Notes: a model not told the origin generated them from the sequence alone. DNA of 64,000 nucleotides from an uncultured Sulfitobacter sp. (GCA_947492925.1 CANLOQ010000002.1:889373-953372), one strand, 5' to 3'; positions 9,571 to 20,838 are shown, numbered from the stretch's first letter. A program made the numbers and translations.

Positions 9571-9866
9571 ACCGTTCGCTCGACCAGCAGGACATCCTCG
9601 GCCGACAGGCCGGGGCCGGCGGCATGGGCAACCACGGCCACCGCCACACCATCGGCAAGCACTGACTGGACAGAGCCGGAAATGGCTCTGATGGTGATTT
9701 CGGGGGGCGGGTTCCCTTTGTCATAGACCACTGCAACCTGATCGCGGTTGGTGCGGCTGTCCGGTACAAATGCGCCCTGCGGCTGGGCTTGTTTCTTCCG
9801 TGGCATCTGCATCAGTCCCGCCGCTTCGTCCCAGCGCAGCGCGCCGTCAAATTTGTCCTTGTTCAT
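9567..9866 (-). CDS. Hypothetical protein, downstream partner of a small membrane protein
   Basis: A 99-residue soluble protein that I do not recognise. A basic, Pro/Gln-rich segment near residue 25 (PRKKQAQPQG) is followed by a compact beta-rich, Ala/Val-rich domain (IRAISGSVQSVLADGVAVAVV). The ATG at 9866 shares its A with the stop of the upstream 41-residue gene (TGATG). I prefer it to a GTG one codon earlier because it gives this standard coupled junction. The coupling suggests that the two proteins work together, possibly with this one docked to the membrane peptide. No function can be assigned. Confidence 0.6.
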   Translation of the reverse strand: MNKDKFDGALRWDEAAGLMQMPRKKQAQPQGAFVPDSRTNRDQVAVVYDKGNPPPEITIRAISGSVQSVLADGVAVAVVAHAAGPGLSAEDVLLVERTV

Positions 9867-9991
9867 CACAGGCCCCCCTTGGACCGGGCGACCCGCTTTT
9901 GGGCCAGCGCTCCCGTGCGGGCACGGCGCGTGATCGTGGCGGTGAAACCGATCAGAAGAATGATCAGAAAAACGGCAGACTCGGCAAACAT
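9866..9991 (-). CDS. Small single-pass membrane protein, 41 residues
   Basis: The frame begins MFAESAVFLIILLIGFTAT, giving one membrane helix (about residues 5-20), followed by a strongly basic tail rich in Arg and Lys. A good ribosome-binding site (GGAAG, about five bases before the ATG) supports the start. The stop is interlocked with the start of the next gene as TGATG. The positive-inside rule predicts a short outside N-terminus and a cytoplasmic basic tail. A longer in-frame extension upstream exists but has the composition of a non-coding frame. Confidence 0.55.
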   Translation of the reverse strand: MFAESAVFLIILLIGFTATITRRARTGALAQKRVARSKGGL

Positions 9992-10264
9992 CACGCTTCC
10001 TTCATTGAGGTGCGCCCAAGCTAGCTGTTCAGCGCGGTTTGGGTCAACGCCGGTGCGGGGATTGTCGGCCCAAGCGAAACAATGCCCTAATTGTGCCTTA
10101 TTTCGCCGGTGCCTGTTTCGATACGCGCAATGACGGCTGAAACAGTCTGCGGCGTTTATCGTTATTTCCGCGCGGAATTGAACGGCGTCGCGGACGCGAC
10201 GATTCGTAGCGCGGTGAGCGGAACGTCGATGCTGTTGCGATTTATGCGACAATACCAAATGCAA
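9992..10264. other. Intergenic stretch with no recognised gene
   Basis: This is the region between the small membrane protein gene and the gltA terminator. It must hold the promoter of the minus-strand two-gene unit. I see no convincing coding frame, tRNA or repeat. A loose dyad, TTGCGATTTATGCGACAA (about 10236-10253), is visible but does not match a regulator site I know. Confidence 0.4.
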
Positions 10265-10289
10265 AAGGCCCGGCGTGGTGCCGGGCCTT
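10265..10289 (-). terminator. Rho-independent terminator after gltA
   Basis: A ten-base stem, AAGGCCCGGC against GCCGGGCCTT with a five-base loop, lies 23 bases beyond the gltA stop. On the minus strand it runs into TT, a short U tract. Confidence 0.75.
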
Positions 10290-10311
10290 GCAAGCGCATC
10301 AAACAGGTGAC

Positions 10312-11607
10312 TTACCGGTTTTCAATGTCCACGTAGTCGCGCGCGGTCTCACCCAGATAAAGCTGGCGGGGGCGACCGATTTTGTTCTGCGGATCCGCGA
10401 TCATTTCTTTCCACTGGGAAATCCAGCCCACCGTGCGGCTAAGCGCGAAGATGGGTGTGAACATCGACGTGGGGAAGCCCATCGCCTCAAGAATGATGCC
10501 CGAATAGAAGTCCACATTCGGGAACAGTTTCTTCTCGCTGAAATAAGGATCGTTCAACGCGGCTTTCTCAAGCTCCTTGGCGACCTGAAGGATCGGGTTG
10601 TTCTCAACGCCCAACAGCTCCAGGACCTCGTCCGCGCTTTCCTTCATCACGGTCGCGCGCGGGTCAAAGTTCTTGTAGACCCGGTGGCCAAAGCCCATCA
10701 GACGGAAGGGGTCTTCCTTGTCTTTGGCGCGTGCGATGAACTCCGGGATCCGGTCGGGCGTCCCGATTTCCTTGAGCATTTCCAGGCAAGCCTGATTGGC
10801 CCCGCCGTGTGCGGGCCCCCACAGACAGGCGATACCGGCGGCGATACAGGCAAAGGGGTTGGCACCCGATGATGACGCCAGACGCACGGTGGAGGTTGAT
10901 GCGTTCTGTTCGTGATCCGCGTGCAGCGTGAAAATACGGTCCATCGCGCGGCTGAGGATCGGGTCCACCACGTAATCCTCTGCCGGAACGGCAAAACACA
11001 TGCGCAGGAAGTTTGACGCATAATCCAGATCGTTGCGCGGATAGACGAAAGGCTGCCCGATTGTATATTTATAGGCCATCGCGGCAATCGTCGGCATTTT
11101 GGCGATCAGGCGGATCGTTGCGACCTCGCGCTGGTGGGCATCGTGAATGTCGGTGCTGTCGTGATAGAACGCAGACATCGCGCCCACAACGCCTGTCATG
11201 ATAGCCATCGGATGGGCATCACGGCGGAACCCGCGGAAGAAATTCATCATCTGTTCGTGGAGCATGGTGTGGTTTGTCACAAGGCTCTCAAATTCTTCCA
11301 GCTCTGCCGGGGAAGGCAGGTTGCCGTTCAAAAGCAGATAGCAGACCTCAAGGTAATGGGATTTGCCTGCCAGCTGGTCAATCGGATAGCCCCGGTGCAA
11401 CAGCACGCCCGCTTCGCCGTCGATAAAGGTGATGGTGCTGTCACAGGCAGCGGTCGAGGTGAACCCGGGATCGTAGGTAAAGACGTCGGCCTGCCCGTAA
11501 AGCTTGCGAATATCCAGAACATCCGGGCCGGCGGTGGGTGAAAAGATCGGCAGGTCGTATTCCTTGCCGTCAATGCTCAATGTTGCTGTTTTTTTGCTCT
11601 CTGTCAT
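10312..11607 (-). CDS. gltA: Citrate synthase
   Basis: A 431-residue type II citrate synthase that condenses oxaloacetate and acetyl-CoA as the entry step of the TCA cycle. The active-site blocks are present: [16 protein letters not shown] with one catalytic histidine, and [14 protein letters not shown] with the second histidine and the substrate arginine. Length matches the Gram-negative hexameric, NADH-sensitive form. It is followed by a clear terminator and stands alone. The intergenic space to gltX (11608-11725) is likely to carry its promoter. Confidence 0.97.
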   Translation of the reverse strand: MTESKKTATLSIDGKEYDLPIFSPTAGPDVLDIRKLYGQADVFTYDPGFTSTAACDSTITFIDGEAGVLLHRGYPIDQLAGKSHYLEVCYLLLNGNLPSPAELEEFESLVTNHTMLHEQMMNFFRGFRRDAHPMAIMTGVVGAMSAFYHDSTDIHDAHQREVATIRLIAKMPTIAAMAYKYTIGQPFVYPRNDLDYASNFLRMCFAVPAEDYVVDPILSRAMDRIFTLHADHEQNASTSTVRLASSSGANPFACIAAGIACLWGPAHGGANQACLEMLKEIGTPDRIPEFIARAKDKEDPFRLMGFGHRVYKNFDPRATVMKESADEVLELLGVENNPILQVAKELEKAALNDPYFSEKKLFPNVDFYSGIILEAMGFPTSMFTPIFALSRTVGWISQWKEMIADPQNKIGRPRQLYLGETARDYVDIENR

Positions 11608-11725
11608 GCGGTCCCTTTCGTCCTGTTGGCGGTCAGGCTTCTGCCTGCCGTCTGGGGCGCGGCCCTGTGTCGGGGCCGTTCCATCGTGTTATCCCAGCCC
11701 ATATTGACAGAGCGTTAACCCTATC

Positions 11726-13126
11726 TCACGTGGCTGCATCGCTCAGGCGGGCGAGGGTTTCCTCGCGTCCCAACACCAGCATCATGTCATAGACCGAAGG
11801 TGTCACTGCGCGCCCTGCAAGTGCCGCCCGAAGGGGCCCCGCGAGTTTGCCGAATTTCGTGTCATGTGCGGCGGCAAAGCCGTTCATTACCGTTTCCAGC
11901 GTTTCACGATCCCAGCTAGCATTCTGCAACTGCGACGTCAATTCGTTCAGCATACCACGGGATACTGAATCAAGGTTCTTTGCGGCTTTCTCATCCGGCG
12001 AAATAGGGCGTGTCGTCAGGACAAAGTGAGCCTTTTCAATAAGTTCCGGAAGGGTTTTTGCGCGTTCTTTCAGGCAGTACATCGCCGTCTGCAATCCGGT
12101 GGACTGATCCTGCGTCAAGGCGGGCAGTCCGGCCGCCGCCAGATACGCCTCGCATTCACGCCGCAACGCAGCGTCATCCGCCACCGCAATGTGCTGGCCA
12201 CAGATATTTTCCAGTTTCTTGAGGTCAAATTGCGCGGGGCTTTTGCGGATGCCGTCCAGATCAAACCAGGCTCTGGCCTGATCGTCGCTGAAAAACTCGT
12301 CGTCCCCGTGGCTCCAACCCAGCCTTGCAAGGTAGTTGCGCATGCCCGCCGCCGGATAGCCAAGTGCCTGGTATTCCTGCGCACCCAGTGCGCCGTGCCG
12401 TTTTGACAGCTTTTTGCCGTCATCGCCGTGAATAAGCGGGATATGCGCCCAGACGGGCACGTCCCATCCCATCGCGTTATAGATCATCATTTGCCGCGCG
12501 GCATTGTTAAGGTGATCGTCGCCCCGGATGACATGGGTAACACCCATGTCATGGTCATCAACCACCACCGCCAGCATGTAGACAGGCGTGCCGTCCGAAC
12601 GCAGGATAATCATGTCATCCAGTTGCTCATTGCGGATCGTCACATCCCCCTGCACCCGGTCGCGGATCACTGTTTCGCCTTGCTGCGGGGCTTTGATGCG
12701 GATGGCATAGGGCGCATCGGGATGGGTTGCGGGATCGGCATCACGCCAGGGGGACCGGAAGAGCGTGCTCTTGTTCTCTGCCTTTGCGGTCTCGCGGAAG
12801 GCGGCAATTTCGTCCGGCGTGGCGAAACACTTATAGGCTTTGCCCTGCGCCAGCAGCTCTTGTGCGACTTCGGCATGGCGCGGCGCATTGTCGAACTGGC
12901 TCACGATTTCGCCGTCGTGATCCAGCCCAAGCCATGCCATGCCTTGCAGGATCGCCTCTGTCGCCTCGGGGGTGGAGCGGGCGCGATCGGTGTCTTCGAT
13001 CCGCAACAGGAACTCTCCGCCACGTCCGCGCGCATACAGCCAGTTGAACAGCGCCGTCCGCGCACCTCCGATATGCAGAAATCCGGTGGGAGACGGGGCG
13101 AAACGGGTGACGACGGGGGCTGACAT
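11726..13126 (-). CDS. gltX: Glutamyl-tRNA synthetase
   Basis: A 466-residue class I aminoacyl-tRNA synthetase that charges tRNA-Glu. The HIGH-type signature is [14 protein letters not shown] near the N-terminus, and the KMSKS-type loop is KKLSKRHG. The C-terminal anticodon-binding domain is complete. Many alphaproteobacteria have two GltX paralogues, one of them acting on tRNA-Gln in the amidotransferase route; this copy cannot be assigned to one role by eye. It is transcribed toward gltA. Confidence 0.95.
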   Translation of the reverse strand: MSAPVVTRFAPSPTGFLHIGGARTALFNWLYARGRGGEFLLRIEDTDRARSTPEATEAILQGMAWLGLDHDGEIVSQFDNAPRHAEVAQELLAQGKAYKCFATPDEIAAFRETAKAENKSTLFRSPWRDADPATHPDAPYAIRIKAPQQGETVIRDRVQGDVTIRNEQLDDMIILRSDGTPVYMLAVVVDDHDMGVTHVIRGDDHLNNAARQMMIYNAMGWDVPVWAHIPLIHGDDGKKLSKRHGALGAQEYQALGYPAAGMRNYLARLGWSHGDDEFFSDDQARAWFDLDGIRKSPAQFDLKKLENICGQHIAVADDAALRRECEAYLAAAGLPALTQDQSTGLQTAMYCLKERAKTLPELIEKAHFVLTTRPISPDEKAAKNLDSVSRGMLNELTSQLQNASWDRETLETVMNGFAAAHDTKFGKLAGPLRAALAGRAVTPSVYDMMLVLGREETLARLSDAAT

Positions 13127-13239
13127 GCGCGGTACTTTCTCACATATGATGAACGGGGCAGGTCAGCGTTTACCTTTTGCTAACCAAGCTGCCCATAAGG
13201 TTTGCGCCTGTCTATCCAGTGCGATGAACGGGGGCAAGC

Positions 13240-15327
13240 ATGGGCCGTGTGGGCCAGATGATCGCAGGTGCGGTAACCCGTGTTCAGACGACGCTTCTGG
13301 CGCAGCGCGGTGGCATGCTGGGCTGGGTGCCGGTGTGTCTGGCATTCGGGATCGGGTGCTATTTTGCGCTGCGGGTCGAACCGCATGCGACGGTCTTTTT
13401 CGGACTTCTTGGGCTGGCGGCTTGCACCTTTGCCGTCTCCCGTCTGCTGAACGATGCGCTGTCCCCGTTCGCTGTCGGCGTGGGGCTGTGCCTTGTGGGG
13501 TTCGTGCTGGCGGGCGCGCGGGCGCATTCGGTGGCGGGGCCCGTGCTGGGCTGGCGCTACTACGGCGCGGTAGAGGGCCGCATCGTTGCGATGGACCGCA
13601 GCCAGTCCGACGCGCTGCGTCTTACGCTGGATCAGGTGCGTCTGGACCGTGTGCCGCCGCAGCGCACACCAGACCGGGTGCGCATCTCGCTGCACCATGA
13701 AGGATCGGTCGGGATCACGCCGGAACCGGGATTGCGCGTCATGACCACCGCGCATTTGTCTCCGCCCTCGGGCGCGGTAGAGCCGGGCGGTTTTGATTTT
13801 CAGCGCCATGCGTGGTTTGCGCGGCTGGGGGCGGTGGGCTATTCCCGCGTGCCGCTGATGGGGGTGGCACCACCACAGGACGGGCAGGCGGGGCTGCGGG
13901 TGTTCCGCATCCGAATGGCAGCTTCGGCCCGGATCCAGCAAGCGCTGCTGGGGGACACCGGCGGCTTTGCCGCCGCCATCACCACCGGTGATCGCAGCGC
14001 CATCAGCCGTGACGCGCTGGAGGCGCTGCGCGCCAGCAACCTTGCGCATCTGCTGGCCATCTCTGGCCTGCACATGGGGTTGCTCAGCGCGCTGGTTTTT
14101 GCCGCCCTGCGCGTGCTGCTGGCCCTGCATCCGGGTGTTGCGTTGCGCTGGCCGACCAAGGGGATTGCCGCTGTCGGTGCGTTGATTGCAGCGGCGGGGT
14201 ATCTGGCGCTGTCGGGGGGCAACGTGGCCACGCAGCGGGCGTTTATCATGGTGGCCGTTGCGCTGGCCGCATTGATCATTGGGCGGCGCGCATTGTCTTT
14301 GCGCGCGGTTGCTGTGGCCGCGATCATCGTCTTGGCGTGGCGGCCAGAGGCGCTGATGGGGCCGGGGTTCCAGATGTCCTTTGCCGCGACCACAGCGCTT
14401 GTCGCCGTCTTCGGCTGGCTGCGGAACATCGAACGGGACTTTCTGCCCCGCTGGGCCAAACCGATTTTTGCCACGGTGGTGTCTTCGGCGGTTGCCGGTC
14501 TTGCCACCGCCCCGATTGCGGCGGCCCATTTCAACGCGGTCGCGCATTACGGGCTGATTGCAAACCTGATGTCCGTGCCGCTGATGGGCATTCTGGTGAT
14601 GCCAGCGGCAATACTGTCATTGGTGCTGGCCCCCTTGGGGCTGGAATGGATTGGCCTCTGGATCATGGGGCTGGGCTTGGACTGGATTTTGTCCGTGGCG
14701 CATTTCATTGCCGGGCTTGAAAACGCGCGGGGCTATGTGATGGGGCCGGGGCCTTGGGTCCTGCCCTTGCTGGCGATGGGCTTTCTGATAATGATTCTGT
14801 GGCGCGGGCGGCTGCGCTTTGCGGGGCCTGTGATGATGATGCTGGCTTTCGTGCTGTGGCACGGCGCGTCACGCCCCGATGTTCTTGTGTCGGATACCGG
14901 GACGCTGGTGGGCCGGATGACAGACGCAGGCCGGGCGCTCAGCAAGGCGAAAGGCGCAGGTTTTGTCGCGCGCAACTGGCTTGAGAACGATGGCACAGGG
15001 CGCAGCCAACGTGCCGCAGCGGAGCTGTGGAGGGAAGGGCCAATCATCCATGCTTCGGGCAAAAGGGCCACTGCGCGGATCGTCTCCTGCGCTGCGGGTC
15101 AGGTTGTTGTCACCTCAGCCGAGGCTGACCATCTGCGTGGCCAGCCTTGTCTGCTTTTTGATCCTCAGACGCTCAAACGCACCGGATCCGTCGCGCTCTG
15201 GGCGCAAGAGGACGGCTGGCGTATTGTCACGGCCCGTGATCTGGCGGGAGACAGGCTCTGGACCAATTGGCCCAAGCCTGACCGCCGCGATCAATATGTG
15301 CGGATCAATCCCACCAAGCGGCCCTGA
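13240..15327 (+). CDS. comEC: ComEC/Rec2 family DNA-uptake channel protein
   Basis: A 695-residue multi-spanning inner-membrane protein. It has the N-terminal ComEC domain, the central competence domain ([17 protein letters not shown] and following helices), and a C-terminal soluble region. The hallmark HxHxD metallo-beta-lactamase motif is not seen, as in other short alphaproteobacterial forms. ComEC carries single-stranded DNA into the cytoplasm and is needed in Rhodobacter capsulatus for recipients to take up GTA DNA. The 3' end overlaps the convergent lexA gene by 37 bases. Confidence 0.9.
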   Translation: MGRVGQMIAGAVTRVQTTLLAQRGGMLGWVPVCLAFGIGCYFALRVEPHATVFFGLLGLAACTFAVSRLLNDALSPFAVGVGLCLVGFVLAGARAHSVAGPVLGWRYYGAVEGRIVAMDRSQSDALRLTLDQVRLDRVPPQRTPDRVRISLHHEGSVGITPEPGLRVMTTAHLSPPSGAVEPGGFDFQRHAWFARLGAVGYSRVPLMGVAPPQDGQAGLRVFRIRMAASARIQQALLGDTGGFAAAITTGDRSAISRDALEALRASNLAHLLAISGLHMGLLSALVFAALRVLLALHPGVALRWPTKGIAAVGALIAAAGYLALSGGNVATQRAFIMVAVALAALIIGRRALSLRAVAVAAIIVLAWRPEALMGPGFQMSFAATTALVAVFGWLRNIERDFLPRWAKPIFATVVSSAVAGLATAPIAAAHFNAVAHYGLIANLMSVPLMGILVMPAAILSLVLAPLGLEWIGLWIMGLGLDWILSVAHFIAGLENARGYVMGPGPWVLPLLAMGFLIMILWRGRLRFAGPVMMMLAFVLWHGASRPDVLVSDTGTLVGRMTDAGRALSKAKGAGFVARNWLENDGTGRSQRAAAELWREGPIIHASGKRATARIVSCAAGQVVVTSAEADHLRGQPCLLFDPQTLKRTGSVALWAQEDGWRIVTARDLAGDRLWTNWPKPDRRDQYVRINPTKRP

Positions 15328-15992
15328 ACCTTGACCTGATCAGAGGGCAGCACCCGCGTGTCGTAGGCCGGGTTCGCGGCTTCCAGCGCGATGGACGCGC
15401 CTTTGCGGCGGAAGGTTTTCAGCGTTGCTTCACTGTCCTCGACAAGGGCCACAACGATGTCGCCATCGTCGGCCACCGATGTTTCGCGGATGACAACGAC
15501 ATCTCCGTCATTGATCCCGGCGCCGATCATCGAATCGCCTTTGACCTCAAGCGCATAATGATCACCCGAACCGGCGATCATCCCGCCGGGCACGGTCACC
15601 GAATGGGTCATGTGGTTGATAGCCTCAATCGGGACACCGGCGGCGATCTTGCCCATCACCGGTACACTTTGCGCGTCGGCCTGCGCGACAGGCATCGCGT
15701 TGGCGGGCGGCGGCGTATCGGGACGGTCGCCATCAATCACACGTGGCGTGAAACCGGTGGTTGCCACCCCGCCAAGGCTTTCGGGCAGTTTCACAATCTC
15801 AATCGCGCGGGCCCGGTGGGCCAGACGCCGGATAAATCCACGTTCCTCAAGCGCTGTGATCAGACGGTGAATGCCCGATTTCGACCGCAGATCCAGCGCC
15901 AGCTTCATTTCGTCAAAACTGGGCGGCACACCGTCGCGCTGCACCCGCTTGTGAATAAACGACAGAAGATCGAGTTGTTTCTTGGTCAGCAC
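15291..15992 (-). CDS. lexA: SOS repressor LexA
   Basis: A 233-residue LexA with an N-terminal winged helix and a C-terminal S24 autoprotease. The cleavage bond is A118-G119 in GKIAAGVP, and the catalytic pair is S154 (GDSM) and K192 (ATLKTF). The start codon is GTG, preceded by AAGGTG as ribosome-binding site. It is the last gene of the minus-strand run that contains trp and molybdenum cofactor genes. It also has its own LexA box just upstream, so it should be autoregulated. Confidence 0.96.
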   Translation of the reverse strand: MLTKKQLDLLSFIHKRVQRDGVPPSFDEMKLALDLRSKSGIHRLITALEERGFIRRLAHRARAIEIVKLPESLGGVATTGFTPRVIDGDRPDTPPPANAMPVAQADAQSVPVMGKIAAGVPIEAINHMTHSVTVPGGMIAGSGDHYALEVKGDSMIGAGINDGDVVVIRETSVADDGDIVVALVEDSEATLKTFRRKGASIALEAANPAYDTRVLPSDQVKVQGRLVGLIRTY

Positions 15993-16023
15993 AGCAACAC
16001 CTTTTCACAAATGATTTTGGTTT

Positions 16024-16038
16024 GTTCTAGTGATGTTC
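16024..16038 (-). promoter_or_regulatory. LexA (SOS) box upstream of lexA
   Basis: GTTC-TAGTGAT-GTTC is an exact direct repeat GTTC-N7-GTTC, the alphaproteobacterial LexA operator (GAAC-N7-GAAC on the other strand). It lies 32 bases before the lexA start, in the short gap after moeA, and indicates autoregulation from an internal promoter. Confidence 0.85.
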
Positions 16039-16070
16039 CTGTTTTGTGTCAACATCGACGTGACATTGCG

Positions 16071-17240
16071 TCAAATAGGAATGTAGCTGACATTTTCGCC
16101 CTTGCTGCGTGCCGGATCGCCCACAGGACGGATCACCAGTGCATTGGCAGCGGCCAGCACGCTTAACAGCGAACTGTCCTGTCGCTCATCAGGGGTCAGG
16201 GCCCCGTCATGCAGTTTTGCACGCATGTAGTGGGCACGCGGTCCGTTGGCGGGCAAGGCCGTTGCAAGCGGCGCCGTGCAGATGTCGGCCTCAATCGGAA
16301 GGCCCAACATTTTGCGCAACACGGGTGCCACAAAAACATGGCCGCAGACCATCGCAGAGACCGGATTGCCGGGCAAACCGATCATCGCGGCCTGTCCCAG
16401 ACGGCCCGCCATCAGGGGTTTGCCCGGGCGCATCGCCACCTTGTAGAAACTCTGTTCCATCCCGAGTTCCGCCGCCACCGGGGCCACCAGATCATGATCG
16501 CCAACCGACGCGCCACCAATGGTCACGATCAGATCCGCGCCCCGCGCGAGTTCAAAAGCCTGCCTGAGAGAGGACATGCTGTCGCGCGCAATTGGCAGCA
16601 GCCGCGCGGTGGCTCCTAAATCCTCGACCATCGCGGCAAGGCCATAGCTGTTGGAGGCGACAATCTGGTCGGGGCCGGGGATCTCTCCGGGCTGGACCAG
16701 TTCATCACCAGTGGCCAGAATCGCAACCACCGGTTTGCGCACGACAGGCACACGGGCGATGTTCATCGCTGCCAACAAGGCGATGTCAGCCGGACGCAGC
16801 GGCAAGGGTGCTGAGACGCGCTGCCCCTGTTTGAAATCGCCTCCGGCAGGGCGAATGTTGTTCTTGTCCCCGATCTCATGGCCCAGCGTGATCAGATCCC
16901 CGCGTCGTTCGGTATCCTCCTGAATAACGACAAAATCTGCTCCGTCTGGCACGGGGGCACCGGTGAAGATACGCACGGCCTGACCGGCCCGCAGAGTGCC
17001 ATTGAACCGGTGTCCCGCTGCCGCTTCGCCGACAACCTTGAACATCGCATCCGGCTCAACCTCGGCACGGCGCAGGGCATAGCCATCCATTGACGAGGCG
17101 GCAAAAGGCGGTTGTGTGCGGGTTGCCGTGACATCCTGGGCCAACACGCGACCCGACGCCGCGCGAAGGGGCACCTCTTCGGTTTCCAGCGGGTCCACCA
17201 GCGCCAGCAGCTTATCAAGCGCCTGCGCAACCGGGATCAT
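16071..17240 (-). CDS. moeA: Molybdopterin molybdenumtransferase
   Basis: A 389-residue MoeA that inserts molybdenum into adenylated molybdopterin. The blocks [29 protein letters not shown] and the nucleotide-binding [11 protein letters not shown] are all present, in family order. Length is typical. The start overlaps the moaC stop by 4 bases (17237-17240), so moaC and moeA are translationally coupled. Confidence 0.95.
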   Translation of the reverse strand: MIPVAQALDKLLALVDPLETEEVPLRAASGRVLAQDVTATRTQPPFAASSMDGYALRRAEVEPDAMFKVVGEAAAGHRFNGTLRAGQAVRIFTGAPVPDGADFVVIQEDTERRGDLITLGHEIGDKNNIRPAGGDFKQGQRVSAPLPLRPADIALLAAMNIARVPVVRKPVVAILATGDELVQPGEIPGPDQIVASNSYGLAAMVEDLGATARLLPIARDSMSSLRQAFELARGADLIVTIGGASVGDHDLVAPVAAELGMEQSFYKVAMRPGKPLMAGRLGQAAMIGLPGNPVSAMVCGHVFVAPVLRKMLGLPIEADICTAPLATALPANGPRAHYMRAKLHDGALTPDERQDSSLLSVLAAANALVIRPVGDPARSKGENVSYIPI

Positions 17241-17710
17241 GACGCCTCGAACCGGCCCGATTTGCCGCCATCCTTCAAGATAACGCGCAAGCCGCTGATT
17301 TCCATCGTTTTATCAACAGCCTTGGTCATGTCATAAACGGTCAGGGCCGCGACCGACGCGGCGGTCAGCGCTTCCATTTCCACCCCGGTCTGGCCCGTTG
17401 TCTTGACGGTCGCGGTGATCCGCACACCGGGCAAATCGCTGTCAAGCTCCAGCTCAACCGCAACCTTACTGATCGGCAGAGGATGGCACAGCGGGATAAG
17501 ATCAGGCGTGCGTTTTGCCGCCATGATGCCAGCAAGCCGCGCCACGCCAAGAACGTCGCCCTTCTTTGCACGCCCTTGTACAATGATATCAAAGGTTTCG
17601 CGCTGCATCTTGATGTGGTTTTCCGCGCTCGCCACGCGGGCGGTCACGGCCTTGTCCGACACATCGACCATCTGGGCATCGCCCTTGGCGTCAAAATGGG
17701 TCAGTGCCAT
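17237..17710 (-). CDS. moaC: Cyclic pyranopterin monophosphate synthase accessory protein
   Basis: A 157-residue MoaC that completes the first pterin intermediate of molybdenum cofactor synthesis. It begins [18 protein letters not shown], has the [13 protein letters not shown] active-site block, and has [20 protein letters not shown] near the end. I chose the ATG at 17710 over a GTG one codon before it because this ATG is interlocked with the trpC stop as TGATG. It is a member of the trp-moa-lexA run. Confidence 0.95.
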   Translation of the reverse strand: MALTHFDAKGDAQMVDVSDKAVTARVASAENHIKMQRETFDIIVQGRAKKGDVLGVARLAGIMAAKRTPDLIPLCHPLPISKVAVELELDSDLPGVRITATVKTTGQTGVEMEALTAASVAALTVYDMTKAVDKTMEISGLRVILKDGGKSGRFEAS

Positions 17711-18522
17711 CACATGCCACCGGGCGTCAGCGGGTTGGCAAGCAGGCTGCGGGTGGCTTGCGCGACGTCGTCCTGCCGCATGAGGCTTTCACCGATCAGA
17801 AAGGTGCGTGCGCCGTACATCGCCATATCAGCAAGGTCCTGCGGTGTGTTCAGGCCACTTTCGCACACGATCATCCGATCCGCAGGCACATCCCCCGACA
17901 GGGTGCGCGTCACATCAAGAGACGTCTCGAAAGTATTGAGATTGCGATTGTTTATCCCGATCATTGTGCTTTTCAGCTGGCTGGCGCGCGCGAGTTCTGC
18001 GGCGTCATGCACCTCGATCAATGCATCCATGCCCCATTCAGTTGCCGCCGCTTCAAGCTCTGCTGCTTGGGCGTCTGAAACCGATGCCATGATGATCAGA
18101 ACGCAATCGGCTCCAAGGCTGCGCGCTTGGGCAACCTGATAGGTATCATAGAGGAAATCCTTGCGCAGGACCGGCAGATCACAGGCCGCGCGGGCCGCGG
18201 TCAGAAATTCCTTAGCGCCCTGAAAGCTGGGCGTGTCTGTCAGCACCGACAAACAGGTCGCCCCACCATCCGCGTAGGCCTGCGCCAGGGCGGGGGGATC
18301 AAAATCATCACGGATCAGGCCCTTGGACGGGCTCGCTTTCTTGATTTCGGCAATCAACCCGTACCCCTCGCGAGAGGCGGCATGCAGTGCGTCCGCAAAG
18401 GGGCGCACCGGGCTTGCGGCATGCGCTTCGGCTTCCACTTCGGACAGGGGCTTTGCGGCCTTGTCGGCGGCCACTTCCTCCAGTTTGTAGGCTTTGATCT
18501 TGTCTAGAATGGTCTGCGTCAT
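17710..18522 (-). CDS. trpC: Indole-3-glycerol phosphate synthase
   Basis: A 270-residue TIM-barrel enzyme of tryptophan synthesis. It has the [13 protein letters not shown] block with the catalytic lysines, VLRKDFLYD, and GINNRNL. It is a stand-alone TrpC, not fused to TrpF. It overlaps the ung start by 4 bases upstream and shares one base with moaC downstream. Confidence 0.96.
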   Translation of the reverse strand: MTQTILDKIKAYKLEEVAADKAAKPLSEVEAEAHAASPVRPFADALHAASREGYGLIAEIKKASPSKGLIRDDFDPPALAQAYADGGATCLSVLTDTPSFQGAKEFLTAARAACDLPVLRKDFLYDTYQVAQARSLGADCVLIIMASVSDAQAAELEAAATEWGMDALIEVHDAAELARASQLKSTMIGINNRNLNTFETSLDVTRTLSGDVPADRMIVCESGLNTPQDLADMAMYGARTFLIGESLMRQDDVAQATRSLLANPLTPGGM

Positions 18523-19187
18523 GGTGCCTCCGGGTCGCCCCAGTTTATGGGGTCAAAGCCCTGTGCCTGCAACCATGCATTGGTCCGGCTGAACGGGCGT
18601 GATCCAAAAAAACCGCGATAGGCTGACAGGGGCGAGGGATGCGCGCTTTCGATCTTGAGATTGCACACCGGATCCACCCGCCGCGCTGCGGTCTGCGCGG
18701 GACCGCCCCACAGGATGTAGGCCTTGGGCCGTGCGGCAAGCCGGTCCAGCACCTGTGTGACCAGATGGTGCCAGCCCAGCCGCGCGTGCGCCTTTGCGGC
18801 ACCCTGCGGCACGCTCAGCACGGTATTCAGCAAAAGCACGCCCTGATCTGCCCAGTCGCTCAGGTCCGTTTGGTTGCGCGACTGGCCCAGATCGCTTTGT
18901 ATCTCTTTGAAAATATTGCCAAGGCTGTCCAGACGTCCGCCAAAACCGGTCGGGATTGAGAACGCCAGCCCATCGGCCTTGCCGGGCGTGTGATAAGGAT
19001 CCTGACCCAGAATAACGACAGCGGTATCGCGGGCTTGCGTGCGTTCCAAAGCATGAAAGACGGCCCCCGCAGGCGGGTAAACAGGCCGCTTTTCTTGCGC
19101 CAGTGCTGCCTCGATCTTTGGCAAATGGTCATCGAAAAACGGCAGGTCGCGCCAATCGCCCAGCCGCGACAGATCAAAGGCGGTCAT
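18519..19187 (-). CDS. ung: Uracil-DNA glycosylase, family 1
   Basis: A 222-residue enzyme that removes uracil from DNA. The catalytic motif is [17 protein letters not shown] with D63, and the second motif is [18 protein letters not shown]. The gene is inserted between trpD and trpC with 4-base overlaps on both sides, so it must be co-translated with the tryptophan genes. A DNA-repair gene in this position is unusual compared with the trpGDC order described for Rhodobacter sphaeroides. Confidence 0.96.
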   Translation of the reverse strand: MTAFDLSRLGDWRDLPFFDDHLPKIEAALAQEKRPVYPPAGAVFHALERTQARDTAVVILGQDPYHTPGKADGLAFSIPTGFGGRLDSLGNIFKEIQSDLGQSRNQTDLSDWADQGVLLLNTVLSVPQGAAKAHARLGWHHLVTQVLDRLAARPKAYILWGGPAQTAARRVDPVCNLKIESAHPSPLSAYRGFFGSRPFSRTNAWLQAQGFDPINWGDPEAP

Positions 19188-20200
19188 TTTTGCTGTGAGA
19201 CAGCGGCAACACGTGTGATCTTGTCTTTCGCAGCACCAGAATCGATGCTTGTCCGCGCCATCTCGACCCCTGACTTCAGATCCGGCGCGGCATCCGCCAC
19301 CACCAGTGCCGCTGCGGCGTTCAACAGGACCGCATCGCGGTAGGCAGAGGGTTCACCGGCCAGCAGCGCCTTGAAATCGGCCGCGTTTTCTTCCGGTGTG
19401 CCACCAACAATGGCCTCAAACGGATGGACGGGCAGGCCGGCATCTTCGGGGTGTATTTCAAACTCCGACACCGTGTCATCGGCCAGCCCCGCAACCCAGC
19501 TTACCCCGGTGATTGTCAGCTCGTCCGTCCCGTCGGACCCGTGCACCAGCCATGCGGTGTCCGACCCCAGCGCCTGCAGGGTCTCGGCCATCGGCCGGAT
19601 CAAATCGCGCCGGTAAGCGCCAGTCAGCTGTCGCTTCACGGACGCTGGATTTGTCAGCGGTCCCAAAATGTTAAAGATCGTGCGCGTACCCAGTTCCGAC
19701 CGCGTGGGCATCACATGGGCGATGGCCGGATGGTGCATCGGGGCCATCATGAAACCGATGCCCGCCTGCGCCAGTTCGCGCTCCACCACCGGTGCGCCGA
19801 CCATCACGTTGATCCCCATCTGCGTCAGCGCGTCAGCGGCCCCGGATTTGGAGGACAGGTTGCGGTTGCCGTGCTTGGCCACGACAACACCGGCCCCCGC
19901 CACCACAAACGCCGTCGCGGTTGAAATATTCAGCGTGCCTTTGCCGTCACCGCCGGTGCCGACAATGTCCATTGCACCGTCGGGGGCTTTCACCGCGTTG
20001 CATTTTGCGCGCATCACGCTTGCGGCGGCGGCATATTCATCCACCGTTTCGCCCCGCGTGCGCAACGCCATCAGGAAACCGCCGATCTGGCTTGGCGTTG
20101 CCTCACCGTCGAACAGGATTTCAAAGGCCGCTCCCGCTTCATCGCGGCTCAGCGGCCCCTCTGCGGCGGCATCAATCAGCGGTTTCAGCGCGTCACTCAT
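19184..20200 (-). CDS. trpD: Anthranilate phosphoribosyltransferase
   Basis: A 338-residue enzyme that transfers phosphoribose to anthranilate in tryptophan synthesis. The PRPP-binding loop [14 protein letters not shown], the [17 protein letters not shown] block and [10 protein letters not shown] are all intact. It overlaps trpG upstream and ung downstream by 4 bases each. Confidence 0.96.
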   Translation of the reverse strand: MSDALKPLIDAAAEGPLSRDEAGAAFEILFDGEATPSQIGGFLMALRTRGETVDEYAAAASVMRAKCNAVKAPDGAMDIVGTGGDGKGTLNISTATAFVVAGAGVVVAKHGNRNLSSKSGAADALTQMGINVMVGAPVVERELAQAGIGFMMAPMHHPAIAHVMPTRSELGTRTIFNILGPLTNPASVKRQLTGAYRRDLIRPMAETLQALGSDTAWLVHGSDGTDELTITGVSWVAGLADDTVSEFEIHPEDAGLPVHPFEAIVGGTPEENAADFKALLAGEPSAYRDAVLLNAAAALVVADAAPDLKSGVEMARTSIDSGAAKDKITRVAAVSQQK

Positions 20201-20778
20201 GCGGGCACCTTCATTTCGTTCAGGAAGTTTTGCAGCAAGGCATGTCCGTGCTCGGACCGAATGGATTCGGGATGAAACTGCACACCGTGTAACGGCAGCG
20301 TCTTGTGTTGCAGGCCCATGATCGTGCCGTCGTCCAGCGCGGCAGTGATGTGCAGGGCGTCGGGCAGGCTGTCGCGTTCAACCACCAGCGAATGATAGCG
20401 GGTTGCGGCAAAAGGTGTGGGCAGCCCGGCAAAGACGCCGCTGCCGTCATGGTGCATCTGGCCCATCTTGCCATGCACGATATCGCTTGCACGCACCACC
20501 TTGCCACCAAAGGCCTGTCCCAGCGTCTGATGGCCCAGACAGACACCCAGCAAAGGCACGCGCGCCTCTGCGGCGGCGTGGGTCAGATCAAGGCAAATGC
20601 CCGCCTGATCGGGATCACAGGGACCGGGCGACAAAAGGATGCCCGCAGGTTTCATCGCCATTGCATCGGCGACAGACAGCTTATCGTTGCGATGCACCTG
20701 CACATCCGCGCCAAGCGTGCCCAGATAGTGTACAAGGTTGTAGGTAAAGCTGTCGTAGTTATCGATGAGCAGCAACAA
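20197..20778 (-). CDS. trpG: Anthranilate synthase component II (glutamine amidotransferase)
   Basis: A 193-residue class I glutamine amidotransferase that supplies ammonia to TrpE. The nucleophile is C80 in LLGVCLGHQ, and the His-Glu of the triad are in QFHPESI. It is first in the minus-strand run. Its partner trpE lies about 3.7 kb away on the same strand, in a different transcript. Confidence 0.95.
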   Translation of the reverse strand: MLLLIDNYDSFTYNLVHYLGTLGADVQVHRNDKLSVADAMAMKPAGILLSPGPCDPDQAGICLDLTHAAAEARVPLLGVCLGHQTLGQAFGGKVVRASDIVHGKMGQMHHDGSGVFAGLPTPFAATRYHSLVVERDSLPDALHITAALDDGTIMGLQHKTLPLHGVQFHPESIRSEHGHALLQNFLNEMKVPA

Positions 20779-20838
20779 TGGTCAAATCTTTGCGTTCAGG
20801 GGGTGCCTTAAGGCTGGCGACATGCCATCCCGGCGGGG

